Below the pieces are notes generated by a model. That model was not told where the DNA came from and made no database searches. It saw nothing but the letters and a program-made list of their open reading frames with translations. DNA of 64,000 nt, taken from Maratus speciosus. Its lineage: Eukaryota; Arthropoda; Arachnida; Araneae; Salticidae. The translations under genes and the position numbers were made by a program. Positions 35,701 through 41,875 of the stretch are shown piece by piece. How positions within the stretch are numbered: position 1 is the first letter of the stretch; each line of letters opens with the position of its first letter. The stretch lies in contig OZ010793.1 in the NCBI GenBank assembly GCA_963932465.1, forward strand, positions 260,521,696 through 260,585,695. The letters are read 5' to 3'.

Positions 35701-38326
35701 TATCAAACTACACAGCCATTTTTGGGAGGAAAACGTGTTTTACGGAAAAATGCTGTAACTGCTTTATTTTCTACCTATCAAGAGGAATCAAAAACCAAAA
35801 TGTTCAGCATAAAATTGTCGACATTTTATGTAATTATAAAATTTTCATTAGTCTTAAAATTGTCGACATTTTATGTAATTATAAAATTTTCATTAGACTT
35901 AAGGATCTAGACCAAAAACATGCTTAAAAACCGAAGAAATAAAAGGTCAAACACCGCATTACGCTGCCATTGTTTTTTATGAAGGAAATAAGACTCACCT
36001 TAAATAATTTTTTTTAAAAAAAGATCTCTTATAGCACTACTCATTTTTATAAATTTCAATCCTGAAAACCGTTTCCTTTTTTTTTTTGTACAGCTTATCA
36101 AAAACTGTGTTAAGTCTGCTTTTGGCAATTTTCATTAATTTATCTCAAAAAGGACTGACTAACAAGGAAGGTCTCCATACTGGGCATACTCAGAATATGT
36201 TGAAAAAATGCTAGTGAAAGTACTCATGTGTAATAAAGGATCAGTTAAAATTAGCGGCGGAATTACAGTAGAAAATCTGTAAAAAAAATAAAATACTTTC
36301 GAATAATTGGCGTGAAAAGACGAAAGCGGCACGCAATTTGGCGAGCAGCACTTTTCCTCGTCAAAAGCAAACGATTTTAATGAATCTGAAAATTGTTTGT
36401 TAAATGATTTTGAGAATATGCGGTATTTAATGAATTTAAACGTAAACCATGAAAGAATTTATTATTATTATTATTATTACATTTTGTATTATACTTGTTG
36501 CTTGTTGCCGATTTGAACGAAATTTTGCCATTGTTTTATTCTCCAATCCACAATTTTTTAAAATTTAAACGGCTTTATCGGTTATAAAAATAACTTTTAA
36601 CGCCAGATGAATAATGCTGCCGTAATACATTTCCATACCGAAGAAGTTGTTTCCATAGCAACAAAGTTGAATCGACAGTGCTCGATGGGGCATATTTTTG
36701 AGTTTGGAACAATTTTAATCAATTTAAATTTTGCTTTAAATCGTAAAATATGATAGTTAAAATTCGTTATAAGTACATATAAATATATATGAAAAAACTA
36801 TAGTTAAAACAAACTAAAAATGACAAAGCTAAAGTTATTTAAATTAAACTTATTTAAACAAATTCAACATAAAAAGTTTTTTCCTTAAAGAGTATTCGAC
36901 AGGCGTATTTTTTTTAACTTAATTTCTTCGCCAAACGGTGATAAGTCGCCAAATAAGCGAAATTTTCATTATTTTCTTACGGACGTTCTACTGAGGTTCC
37001 GCCAAATTTTTTTAAACATATATACTCATGGGAGAAGAACATTCTGTATTTTTTTCAGATTTTTCTGAGTATGCCCGTATGGAGACCTTCCTTGTAAGAA
37101 AATCTGAAAACTTAGGATAATAAACATCTTTGTACTATAAAGTTAAATTGTAAATTTTATGGCTGAGACTTAACTGATTTTTTAATAACAGTTCACTAAA
37201 AATGCACCGCCCCCTCCCCACATTCTTTTTCTTTTGTTCCAGATACATAGCATTACAGGTACTTTTTGCTTACGGAAGTTCAAATTGGTGATAAAAACAA
37301 ATTTTACGCATTATTGCTTAGTTAAATAGGGCAGCGGCACCTTTTCAAAACTTTCTTGAATGGGGGGGGGGGGGGTCTTTTGATTTTATTGTGCGCATCT
37401 GAGGAGCACCTGATACAGTTTTATTCTAACATTTTTTGAAATTAGCCTAAATACTCGCTCGCTAAGAATTTTATAAAATATCTCGTTTGCATTCGCCATT
37501 GCCCCTTGCCTTTTACGCATATTTGTCTTTCCTCCTCCCCCCTCCAACACACACAAAAAAATATCGGTTATATGAATAACTAATCAATCACATTAGCAAC
37601 TTTTATGAATCAAATCTAATAATCTTCCATAAAATAAGAGTTTATCGAAAAAAAAAAATGTCTTTTGTGACTCCGGAGATAAGGGTGACTGGGGTGCGAA
37701 GAACAGTAATGAGACAGGATTGAGAGGGAGGGTGAAAAGGAAATATGAAGAAACTGAACTCCTTATCTCAGTTCAGTATTTTAAAATTTTTAACAGTCCC
37801 CTGTATTTTTCGGCTCTAAAGGAAGTCACGAATGTTGGGGGCCACTTGAGATTGGAATAAACAGAGAGGTAGAGAAAAGGGGTATTCTTCTTAACCCTCC
37901 TCTCACATTCGTATCACAGAGCTGCTTTTCTTCTAGCACTGTGCATGTAATTATTTTTGTAATAATTATAAATAAAACTGTAAATTCTGACATAGTTTTT
38001 ATTTTACTTTGTCTTTCTTAGTTGGAAAAATCTAAAATTTTGAAATTCGAATGAAAAATTTTGTTAATCCTCATTTTTTGCAAAATCTATAAAAGCATTC
38101 TGTACATAAATGTACTCCCTGTACATATATTGTATTTATATAATTTAAATTTCGATTTTACCTTTAATTTTTCAGAAGCTATCCGACTAGGCAAGAGAAA
38201 GCAATTATTGGAAATTGTCTTGGATTATGCATAGTAGTATTTGCCTTTTTAGTGGCTTTTACTGTGACTCACAGCGACTACAAGAGGAGACCTTTACCTT
38301 CGGATTCTGTATCACCCACAAATTGA
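3597..38326 (+). CDS. Cytochrome b561 family transmembrane reductase, spliced, five visible exons
   Basis: Multi-exon gene for a cytochrome b561 family protein, related to CYB561 and CYBRD1/DCYTB. Members move electrons from cytosolic ascorbate across a membrane to ferric iron or monodehydroascorbate. Exons: about 3597-3691, 4454-4625, 13564-13766, 25685-25839 and 38176-38326. The splice phases fit (1 at 4625|13564, 0 at 13766|25685, 2 at 25839|38176). Together they give about 257 residues, close to the family's usual size, without the start. Numbering from the first full codon at 3599, the four haem histidines are H76 (FHPLLM), H108 (IHAAMH), H142 (LHSWVG) and H181 (PFHTFF). Their spacings of 32, 34 and 39 fit paired ligands H76/H142 and H108/H181. 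Other family marks are GGFAW, VFENH, YSLHSWVG and GITEKLIF, with six hydrophobic segments. The start codon is not secure. Substrate and membrane cannot be told from sequence alone. Confidence 0.9.
3692..4460 (+). mobile_element. Transposon-like element that makes up intron 1 (introner-like)
   Basis: Ends carry a perfect 14-bp inverted repeat: AGCTCACAGGCTAT at 3698-3711 and its complement at 4428-4441. The sequence TTTAGCT occurs at 3695-3701 and again at 4454-4460, as expected of a target duplication, although the right copy lies 12 bp beyond the inverted repeat. The 5' end also folds on itself (AGCTCACAGGCT with AGCCTGAGAGCT). Inside are a GTAT run at about 3743-3781 and four ~145-bp tandem units that share GGTATACCGGTTTATTATG and CATTGGTTAAGGATAAAG. 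No transposase is present. Splicing from GT 3692 to CAG 4453 would remove it at the cost of one Val codon. It is stop-filled in the gene frame, so it must be spliced out for the protein to be made. Confidence 0.75.
3835..4400 (+). repeat. Four ~145-bp tandem units inside the intron-1 element
   Basis: Each unit repeats, in order, a TTTGCTCC-like patch, GGTATACCGGTTTATTATG, GGAGCTTCCCTGATTAG, GGTTCATTGGTTAAGGATAAA, a G-run of variable length and TCCAACCCCTTAATTCAGAT. Units begin near 3830, 3975, 4120 and 4270. They diverge by scattered substitutions and by length changes of the G-run. The ORF at 4180-4398 is just one unit read in frame. Confidence 0.8.
4454..4625 (+). CDS. Cytochrome b561 gene, exon with TM1 and TM2
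   Basis: Encodes most of TM1 (FSWAFFFFIVSQLAGVACV), the loop with YGGFAWNSD, and TM2 with the first haem histidine in FHPLLMILGLIFFY. The donor follows the first base of a Gly/Ala codon at 4625 (G|GTAACG, phase 1) and joins 13564 to give Ala. The 5' boundary is chosen at CAG|TTT (4453|4454). The alternatives are TAG at 4457-4458, which pairs with the upstream donor at 3685, and TAG at 4492-4493, which would cut TM1 short and needs a phase-1 donor that was not seen. Confidence 0.9.
4626..5235. other. Start of intron 2, no recognised element
   Basis: AT-rich intron sequence with a G-run near 5102-5120. Antisense ORFs over 4476-4924 are shadows of the exon or chance. Confidence 0.5.
5238..5402. 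repeat. AAT/TAA microsatellite
   Basis: About 165 bases of AATAAT trinucleotide repeat broken by AAGT and AAAT variants. The antisense Tyr/Leu/Ile-rich ORF over it is an artefact of the repeat. Confidence 0.97.
6395..6905. mobile_element. Probable non-autonomous element with internal tandem units
   Basis: The left end, CTCAGGGGTCGAACCAGC (about 6396), is answered by CTGCATCGACCTCTGAG at about 6888-6904, an imperfect inverted repeat. Inside, about five loose 40-60 bp units share GGTCCCTTCACAAAA and TTTAATAAAAC (about 6425-6610), followed by a long A-run near 6825-6850. No matching 8-bp target duplication was found, so the superfamily is open; the termini look hAT-like. Confidence 0.5.
6972..7132. 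mobile_element. Small foldback MITE
   Basis: The ends CATAGCTGCCAACTTGTACG and GTACAAGTTGGCATCTATG are inverted copies. The pairing continues inward through GCTACCACTAAAATTTAA for about 55 bases per arm, leaving a ~45-base loop. Total length is 161 bp. Confidence 0.85.
7133..8767. other. AT-rich intron sequence without recognised elements
   Basis: A/T runs and short chance ORFs only. A short GC-richer patch at about 7840-7865 (CTGACGAGCCAGCTC) has no partner. The ORF at 8521-8715 has no recognisable domain and was not accepted. Confidence 0.4.
8840..9436. mobile_element. hAT-type MITE nested in the outer element
   Basis: The ends are CAGGGCCCGATTA and TAATCAGGGCCTG, inverted with one or two mismatches. 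They are flanked by a perfect 8-bp duplication GTTATTTG at 8832-8839 and 9437-9444. Length is 597 bp. A second inner pair, GGGGACCCCC and GGGTCCCC, continues the inverted repeat. The interior is AT-rich with no transposase. Confidence 0.9.
9877..10983. mobile_element. TA-flanked long inverted-repeat element (Tc1/mariner-like), 1107 bp
   Basis: The ends CAGTCGTGGAAAATAAAAG and CTTTCCCC...CACGACTG are inverted and bordered by TA on both sides. The pairing extends about 190 bp through TTAGGGGGCCATCTACA and GATGGCCCCTTAAG. Near 10431 a short ATGGGTAAAAAACGTCAAAG stretch could be the start of a lost transposase, followed shortly by a stop. A C-run has expanded in the right end. Confidence 0.85.
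12110..13130. repeat. Dispersed repeat copy interrupted by another element
   Basis: Sequence from about 12119 (GGCGTTGGCAAGAGGGAGC) to 12390, and resuming at about 12950, shares text order with 22690-23060. Both have a C-rich start, TCTCAGATTA-like text, AGAATTTTT, CATGTGTTT and a second C-rich stretch. An element at 12393-12934 splits this copy. Confidence 0.45.
12393..12934. mobile_element. Element with repeated GGTAATTATGACCAC motifs
   Basis: The left end, GGAGGGGTAATTATGACCAC, is answered by GGTCATAATTACCCCCTGG and TCATAACTACTCC at the right end. The terminal motif also recurs inside at about 12625, 12645 and 12705. This terminus-like motif at several internal sites is its main feature. 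It contains no ORF of note. Confidence 0.65.
13131..13563. other. End of intron 2
   Basis: AT-rich sequence with no recognised element; it ends in the acceptor TTTTTACACTTACAG before the exon at 13564. Confidence 0.5.
13564..13766 (+). CDS. Cytochrome b561 gene, exon with TM3 and start of TM4
   Basis: Acceptor CTTACAG ends at 13563 and donor CAG|GTAAAG follows 13766. It encodes AILIYRIFHFFPKRILKW, then the second haem histidine in IHAAMH, TM3, the conserved VFENH loop, and YSLHSWVG with the third haem histidine at the start of TM4. It enters in phase 1 and leaves in phase 0. The FENH and YSLHSWVG motifs are the strongest link to the CYB561/CYBRD1 group rather than to other membrane b-type cytochromes. 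Confidence 0.95.
14195..15994. mobile_element. TA-flanked element with long terminal inverted repeats, 1800 bp
   Basis: The ends CAGTGTGCCCACGTATAACC and GGTTATACGCGGACACACTG are inverted and bordered by TA. Near-exact pairing runs about 80 bp, through TATTTTCGCAACCGTTGG and GCATACTTCC. It continues in diverged form for more than 200 bp, through CGGTCCTATAA near 14370 and 15815. Tc1/mariner superfamily is the likely origin. No transposase frame is left. Confidence 0.88.
16288..16360 (+). promoter_or_regulatory. Internal Pol III promoter in SINE A
   Basis: Box A at about 16295 and box B GGGTTCGAACCC at 16341-16352 have tRNA-like spacing. It is not a working tRNA gene: a 5' and 3' acceptor stem do not pair around it. 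Confidence 0.65.
16288..16533 (+). repeat. tRNA-derived SINE, family A (plus strand)
   Basis: The head has RNA polymerase III box A (AGTGGCTGAGAGG) and box B (GGGTTCGAACCC) with a long variable region, like a Leu or Ser tRNA. It then has a conserved body containing CCGTTTCGGAGTTTTCGTGG and GGGCCTATATCCC. A 9-bp duplication TGTCGCTAC lies at 16279-16287 and 16534-16542. A second copy of this family is at 30225-30409. The ORF over its body is not a gene. Confidence 0.88.
16688..17847. mobile_element. Inverted-repeat element rich in GGGACGGTAAG motifs
   Basis: The ends GGGGCATTCTCACAATC and GATTGTGAGAATGCCCC-type sequence (AATTGTGAGAATGCCCC) are inverted and continue through TTTTGACTTT. ATAT flanks both sides, consistent with a short T/A target site. 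Inside, the phrase GGGACGGTAAGG or a close variant occurs about five times (about 17067, 17108, 17268, 17455), with further GGAAGG-rich text at 17025-17100. No ORF of note. Confidence 0.75.
17848..19493. other. Intron sequence with chance ORFs, possible transposase debris
   Basis: The antisense ORF at 17891-18076 and sense ORFs at 18068-18271 and 18783-19052 show no domain that could be named. The stretch after 18838 (AGAGTGCCCCAAAAACTTAC) is phrased like a mariner terminus. No secure feature. Confidence 0.3.
19502..21358. mobile_element. hAT-type element carrying a minisatellite, 1857 bp
   Basis: The ends TAGGGAAAGCACAACC and GGTTGTACATCCCTA are inverted repeats with a few mismatches. Inward they continue with GGGCCAC and GCGGGCCACC. 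A perfect 8-bp duplication CTTTAAGA lies at 19494-19501 and 21359-21366. More than three quarters of the interior is a tandem array (19900-21340). There is no transposase, so it must be mobilised in trans. Confidence 0.9.
19900..21340 (+). repeat. Minisatellite of ~31-38 bp units inside the hAT element
   Basis: About forty degenerate units of the form GATCAACGAAATTTGCGATT followed by TTTCCGCGCCC. Unit length varies from about 31 to 38 bases. Variable bases often differ unit to unit (GATCGAC or GATCAAC; TTCGC or TTTGC). The array reads through several frames as pseudo-proteins rich in FAIFP, which are not genes. Confidence 0.95.
21674..22399. mobile_element. Pogo/Tigger-like MITE, 726 bp
   Basis: The ends CAGTAAAAACTCCCTAAAGC and GCACAAGGAGGTTTCACTG are inverted and bordered by TA. 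Inner repeats of GGTCGCTC.GAGGTGGTC occur near each end, for example at about 21720 and 22370. The CAGT.AAACCTCC style is typical of pogo/Tigger relatives. No ORF. Confidence 0.75.
22680..23110. repeat. Dispersed repeat related to that at 12110-13130
   Basis: Starts with a GT/G-rich stretch at about 22698-22735, then GACAATACCATTGTCCCCC. The downstream order of motifs parallels the 12.1-13.1 kb copy. The loop of the 1273-2602 foldback carries a similar CCATTGCCCCTCCC phrase. Confidence 0.4.
23400..23885. repeat. Diverged single arm of the 1273-2602 foldback family
   Basis: Read on the + strand it follows the same order as the left arm of the 1273-2602 element: CCTATAAAACTT, then AAAATAATTTTTCGATTT, GTTTATTATACAG, GCCAAATTTTCATGC, GTAGCGCCAGCG and AGAGAGATA. 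The level of divergence is much higher. No opposing arm was seen nearby. Confidence 0.5.
24655..25090 (+). repeat. Two ~145-bp direct repeats 293 bp apart
   Basis: The copy at about 24658-24803 and the copy at about 24951-25096 are nearly identical. They share GTTTATCATTGACTAATAAC and GGATCACGGATTTCTT; the second has a 3-base insert before AGATCACGTTGCC. The spacer holds AACATTCCACCAGATGGCAG and ACTCAGAACAGTTAG. The repeats could be a recent tandem duplication or the remains of a retroelement end. No coding function was recognised. Confidence 0.75.
25685..25839 (+). CDS. Cytochrome b561 gene, exon with TM4 end and TM5
   Basis: Acceptor TTTTTGTCAG ends at 25684 and donor TT|GTAAGT follows 25839 (phase 2). 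It encodes YVASFITFLYPGLPPNVKAI, then MMPFHTFFG with the fourth haem histidine, and ALMGITEKLIFDL, which is a family signature before TM6. The phase-2 join to 38176 makes a Leu codon. Confidence 0.95.
25956..28302. mobile_element. Non-autonomous repeat with GGTTCCG/CGGAACC ends, long copy
   Basis: Begins with AGGGTTCCGTACTTAAAAAG and then TGTCTGTCTGTC text. It ends with TACGGAACCCTCTGTGCGCG, AGTAATGCTCGCACTTGACC. The inverted GGTTCCGTA/TACGGAACC pair lies near the two ends. A shorter copy at 43051-43822 shares both ends and about 650 bp of the 5' part. Elements ending with CGCGAGT..GACTCGCACTTG are, to my knowledge, widespread in arthropods. Confidence 0.75.
28303..28680. repeat. Three loose ~128-bp tandem units
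   Basis: AACGTACCTTGAGTCGGGGG (28335), AACGAACCTGGAGTTGGAGG (about 28463) and ATGAACGTAATGTTGGGG (about 28593) start three diverged units. Each follows an AAAA..ATC stretch. The last runs into AAAGAGGGGGAAATGTAAGG at 28655-28674. Confidence 0.4.
28681..29900. other. Intron sequence with an unrecognised 92-codon ORF
   Basis: An open frame runs at 28694-28972, with CGVCCCGSCSGRIYRF as its most distinctive part. It has no ATG at the start and no splice signals that would join it to the host gene. It could be retroelement debris, as it follows a purine-rich tract. The rest is AT-rich. Confidence 0.25.
30225..30409 (-). repeat. 5'-truncated SINE, family A (minus strand)
   Basis: Reverse complement of the SINE A body: it carries the complement of TTCGGAGTTTTCGTGG and CGCCCGTCGGCCTA. 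It ends just before box B. A 16-bp duplication TTCATTTACTTTTAAG lies at 30209-30224 and 30410-30425, the mark of LINE-driven insertion. Its 3' tail, on this strand at the left, has the GTTGG repeats expected from the AACC tail. Confidence 0.9.
30909..31217. repeat. Near-perfect 309-bp palindrome
   Basis: Arms of about 150 bases, TATTAAAAAGCAGTAAACCA inward to GGCTGAGCAAAA, are matched by TTTTGCTCAGCC outward to TGGTTTACTGCTTTTTAATA. The loop is about five bases. Only a few mismatches and short run-length changes are visible. The arms contain AAACAGCTGTTTCGAATC. It lies in intron 4 of the host gene, so the pre-mRNA could form a long hairpin. The ORF at 30949-31215 is an artefact of the palindrome. 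Confidence 0.95.
32051..32659. mobile_element. Foldback element with ~255-bp arms
   Basis: TTAAACAAAAACCTAATTTG at the left is matched by CAAATTAGGTTTTTGTTTAA at the right. The arms also share GCCCGAGAAGGGACAGATAT, GTTACAAA and CATGATACTTTAAA (in reverse at the right). The loop of about 105 bases is at 32304-32410. TA flanks both ends. An AT microsatellite begins directly after it. Confidence 0.9.
32662..32700. repeat. AT dinucleotide microsatellite
   Basis: About 39 bases of alternating AT with one GTC break, next to the right end of the foldback element. Confidence 0.95.
33359..35677 (+). mobile_element. Tigger/pogo-type DNA transposon, decayed, 2319 bp
   Basis: The termini CAGTCGGCTCTCATTAATTC and GAATTAACGAGAGCCGACTG are inverted with one mismatch and bordered by TA at 33357-33358 and 35678-35679. 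AATTCGAA-like boxes recur inside both ends (33379-33415, 35610-35665), as expected for transposase binding sites. It encodes a broken jerky/CENP-B-like transposase in the same orientation as the host gene. Confidence 0.95.
33900..35340 (+). pseudogene. Tigger/pogo (jerky/CENP-B-like) transposase pseudogene
   Basis: ATG at 33900 begins MAPRGSYKSLTLEAKVEII, the usual start of a CENP-B/pogo N-terminal DNA-binding domain, followed by a stop at 33957. A second frame from about 34014 has the CENP-B type HTH (WLTRFKHRNNI) and the catalytic domain with NADETGLF (first Asp), GKSTNPRCFK and LLLDNVQSH (second Asp). Around 34750-34775 the reading jumps to a third frame with SYDIKLLTAINDLYAAWD. The segment that would carry the third catalytic Asp and the proline-rich block is missing. 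The third frame continues to 35340 with an acidic tail. One stop, at least two frameshifts and an internal deletion make it inactive. Confidence 0.9.
35811..35905. repeat. 45-bp tandem duplication
   Basis: AAAATTGTCGACATTTTATG and the following text, through CATTAGTCTT, occur twice in a row with about one difference. The short ORFs over it repeat the same residues for this reason. Confidence 0.9.
36163..37094. mobile_element. Harbinger-like MITE, 932 bp
   Basis: The ends CAAGGAAGGTCTCCATACTG and TATGGAGACCTTCCTTG are inverted, continuing through GGGCATACTCAGAA and TTCTGAGTATGCCC. TAA stands at 36160-36162 and 37095-37097, matching the 3-bp TWA target site of the PIF/Harbinger group. The interior has repeated TTGGCGA/TCGCCAA words in both orientations. 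No transposase. Confidence 0.8.
37098..38175. other. End of intron 4
   Basis: AT-rich with a G-run at about 37363-37376 and short purine-rich text at 37700-37745. No element was recognised. It ends with the acceptor TTTAATTTTTCAG. Confidence 0.45.
38176..38326 (+). CDS. Cytochrome b561 gene, last exon with TM6 and C-terminus
   Basis: Acceptor TTTTTCAG ends at 38175. The exon completes the Leu codon, then encodes SYPTRQEKAIIGN, TM6 (CLGLCIVVFAFLVAFTVTH) and a short cytosolic tail SDYKRRPLPSDSVSPTN before TGA at 38324-38326. The order of EKAIIGN, a TM6 and a basic YKRRP tail is as in family members. No further exon is needed. Confidence 0.93.
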
Positions 38327-38560
38327 AATTAGCATCATACAAAAATTCCTATGGAAGACTGAACATAACTTGTTGGCAAAAAAACTCTTCTGAATTTTAT
38401 GTAAAAAGAAACTCATACTCATAAATATTTCGAGTTGAATGAAAATGCTTCATGTTTTACATTTTGTAATAAAATTTTATACTTGCTCTTCAAGATTTCG
38501 TACTTATTTTTGATTGAAAAGTAAATAAAACTTTAAAAATGTTTGTATGCTTTCATGTTT
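38327..38560 (+). promoter_or_regulatory. 3' UTR and poly(A) signals of the cytochrome b561 gene
   Basis: Two AATAAA hexamers lie at 38468-38473 and 38524-38529, about 140 and 200 bases past the stop. Each is followed by T/GT-rich sequence. The transcript probably ends between about 38490 and 38560. Confidence 0.6.
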
Positions 38561-38629
38561 CATAATGTTGCATCTAATTCTGATTACTACTACTTCTCTT
38601 AATATTTGCAGTGTGCTGGTTACTTGAAA

Positions 38630-39560
38630 CAAACTAAAACATACTGTATCCTTTAACACTTTGTTGAACGCTGATGAGGATGTTCGTCACTAATTAAGAG
38701 CGATTTTTAAAAATACTATTCAAAAGATCGACTGGATTTTTTCTTATAGCAATGTTTGCTTTATTTAATCATGTAACGTCTGTCATTAAATAAAGCCACA
38801 ATTACTATTGGGAAATTCCTATACACATTTCTTAAAGAAAAAAAGCACTAAAGTGACAACACTGCCTGATGCATCCTACAATACAGGGTGGAAACTAAAG
38901 TAAGGATAACATCTCATATGACAAATAACACTCTCAAATAACATCTGAACAGATAAAACTAAAATTGTAGGAAAGCAAATATCTGCACATATAGTAATTA
39001 CGACCATGCATTTGTTATTTTTACTGAGTAAAAATGTCGACATTAATCCCCGGGTTGACCTGATGATGGGCGATTCTTATCAAATAGTGACCACGACACA
39101 CAGGTGCAAGAATCTGTTCAGCAACCCTCCATATACCTTTAATTGGTACCGTGTCTATTCCTTTAATTAGGTTTAGAAACGTTCTTGCGTTATTTGCGGC
39201 ACACTATTAACATTACCGTCAATTGATAGTCCAGTATATTTAATGTTTAAATAGTTTAGGTTAAGGAGCGGGCTTGTGTCTATTGTTGTATTTTAAATGG
39301 AATTTTAATTAGTTTATTTTTAGAACTAGCCAACAGAAATGATGGCATAATTGAAAAGGTTTTGAGTTATGACATGATGTTTAATTTTCAAGTATATGAT
39401 ATTTACTGATTCATATTATTTATCACTGTATCATATCTTTGGTATTTTATTTACGACCCGATGAAGGACAATTTTTATCGAATAGCGACCACGACCTTCA
39501 ATTACGAGAATATGCCCAGTATGTGTTTTGGACTTTTCAATAAAGACTTATTGAAAATTG
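38630..39560. repeat. Two copies of a CCTGATGATGGACAATTTTT repeat
   Basis: At about 39005-39130 and 39450-39545 the order is ACTGAGTAAA..GTCGACATTAA (first copy only), CTGATGATGG, TATCAAATAGTGACCACGA and GAATCTG or GAATATGCCCAG. A third copy lies at 41745-41870. They could be 3' ends of a Penelope-like or LINE element, but no reverse transcriptase is visible. Confidence 0.5.
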
Positions 39561-39566
39561 AATAAT

Positions 39567-39707
39567 TTTTTTTTCAACATGCATGTACAAAATTAATTTT
39601 ATAAGAAAATACTGCAATTTTTAAACGAAATAAAACTTTTTTTCAACATGCATGTACAAAATTAATTTTACAAAAAAATACTGCAATTTTTAAACGAAAT
39701 AAAACTA
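39567..39707 (+). repeat. Tandem duplication of ~72 bp
   Basis: TTTTTCAACATGCATGTACA and the following text, through TTTAAACGAAATAAAACT, occur twice in direct succession with two or three differences. Confidence 0.93.
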
Positions 39708-39933
39708 AGAAATTGTTTAATAAATATTAATTATGCTAAAAATAAAAATATAAGAAGTAGCACCCTAAGAAGTAATGTAACAAGAATCAAAGTACGAAAA
39801 AAGGACAAAAATTTTTAAGTTGGAAAACAAGTTTGCGTTTATGAAAGTCAGCCGAGTTAATAAATACTATCGAATATTTCATTATTTTTTTTTACTGATA
39901 CAGTATTAAAATAAGAAAAGGTATTTTATTTGA

Positions 39934-40210
39934 AGAAGCCCGTGGCGTAGTGGTCAGAGCATCTGTCTGCCGCGCTGCAGGTCGAGAGTTCGACTCCCGA
40001 CTGGGCACAAGGTTCACTCAGTCCTTCATCCCTTCGGGGTCGATAAAATGAGTACCAAGTTTGCTTGGGAACTAAACGCCGAGGGTGCCGCGTTAGGCTG
40101 ACCACCTGGCCGGGACTTATGCAGTATAGCATCTCGGGGCCCGGGGTCAAGAAAACAGGGATGGGCACACCCAGATCCTTCATGGATTGTATAGCCACAG
40201 AGTTTAGTTT
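39934..40210 (+). repeat. tRNA-derived SINE, family B (plus strand)
   Basis: The head has box A (GTGGCGTAGTGGTCAGAGC) and box B (GAGAGTTCGACTCCCG). The body has CTTCATCCCTTCGGGGTCG, ATAAAATGAGTACCAAG, GACCACCTGGCCGGGAC and a C/G-rich 3' part. A 12-bp duplication TATTTTATTTGA lies at 39922-39933 and 40211-40222. A second, minus-strand copy is at 47101-47378. ORFs on both strands over the body are not genes. Confidence 0.93.
39945..40000 (+). promoter_or_regulatory. Internal Pol III promoter in SINE B
   Basis: Box A at about 39941-39960 and box B at about 39983-40000 are spaced as in a tRNA gene. There is no cloverleaf with paired acceptor stem, so no tRNA is called. Confidence 0.6.
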
Positions 40211-40222
40211 TATTTTATTTGA

Positions 40223-41740
40223 TATATGCATATTTTCATGTCCATCATTTCCAAAGAAATATTGCAACAAATACAAAGTGTGTATTTTCCAGAAGTGGAA
40301 ATTATTGATTTTTTTCCCTCTCCAAGTATTAAAAGTCATGTTATTGTATTGCGCAAATTATTCTTTTGAAAATTTTTTTTATATTTGTATATGTGTATTA
40401 CTATTCAAAATTTTGGTATGTTATTTTTGAAAATTTGATTAAAATTTATGGTTCTTATTTTCTCATGCAACAAAATTTTTCTTTCTGCTTATCTTAAAGC
40501 AGTCTCTGTTGTTATCTAACGAGTATTTAAGTGCTATTATTTTGTATAAGCAGAAACAAACTAAAATGTAAGCGAAAAAGCGTTGATTTAGATAATTGGG
40601 AAATCAAAACTCGTAATCAAAAGAAAATTTTACGGAAAATAGAATTTATAAAGTTCCAGTAATTGAAAATGGCACGAAAATCTAGTTTAGATGTGATGCT
40701 TGAATTTAATCTCTGTGTTTGATAATAAACGGGAAAAAGACATAAAATTGTATATAACTTTAATCGTAAAGCGATCTCTGTCCACGGAAAGAATATTTTT
40801 ATGAGTGCTATCAAAACAGATGTCCTGCAAAAGATCCCGATCTCGGGTTTTCCATGATGTCTGCCACGATATTTGTTTATTCTTTTATTTATGATTCCAT
40901 GATAAATTGAAATGTAATTGGATTTTAAATAGGCAAACTGTGATATAGTCAGGAGCTAGGTATAATGAAGCTGTAATAAATTTCATAAAGAATTATTCGT
41001 ATATGTATTTTTAAATATTAATAATTGTAATGTGTAGTTTGCAATATTTTATTGAAGTTAGAATTAATCAATTCAGAAATGATCCTGAAAACTTTTCTTC
41101 TTGCTTTATTGTGAATAGTTATTTTTATTTTAAGTTGTAAATATATTTTGTGTATTATGATTAACTATGGTTTATTTAATTAATACTCATCATGTGTGTT
41201 TTCTTCTTTTTAACTTATTTTCTTTCAGATATATTTTATTCAGTAATTCCGGAAAACAATATTTATAATTATTTAAATTCATAAATGACTGCATTAATTA
41301 TAAAGTTTATCGGAAGGCTGATAAGCAGAAGCGTATTTAATCTACTAAACATTTCACAGTGCAGGCTTCATTTAGGATTTTCATAAAGCTGTTATTTTTA
41401 CTAACATAAGAAGTTTATACATTCCCAATTCTTACGTCACCTCTACCAGAGAATTTTATTTGATGTAGTAATGGACAGTATTCCTGTCACGTAACATAAG
41501 GTAAAATGGCTATTTTTATAGCCTCGAACCGAAAGGAAGAATAGACTCCATTTCTTTATGGATTATTAGCTGGAAACAAATGTTAAACTATTTATATTCT
41601 TTTAAGTGTAAGCGACATTTTCTGTAATCATCGATATGCAATGAGTACGATAGACAATATTCCTGTGATATCACATAAGGTAAAATGGCGATTTTTATAG
41701 TCTCGAAGAATATGGTCCATTACGATCCACATTTATAATT
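40223..41740. other. AT-rich 3' flank without recognised gene
   Basis: Two diverged copies of a stretch with ATTCCTGT.A....ACATAAGG, TAAAATGGC.ATTTTTATAG and TCTCGAA occur at about 41470-41530 and 41650-41710. Otherwise nothing was recognised. Confidence 0.4.
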
Positions 41741-41744
41741 TTTA

Positions 41745-41875
41745 CTGAGTAAATACGTCGACATTAACCACTGAGTTGGCCTGATGATGGACAATTTTTA
41801 TCAAATAGTGAACACGATCCTTAAATGTCAGAATCTGCCCAGCATATATTTTGAACTTTTTCTATAAGCAGTCAA
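41745..41875. repeat. Third copy of the CCTGATGATGGACAATTTTT repeat
   Basis: Same order as at 39005-39130: ACTGAGTAAATACGTCGACA, GGCCTGATGATGGACAATTT, TATCAAATAGTGAACACGA and CAGAATCTGCCCAGC. Confidence 0.6.

Noticed and set aside
39926..40430. ORFs of 121 and 137 codons on both strands
   Set aside because: They run through the SINE B body into AT-rich flank; no conserved domain.
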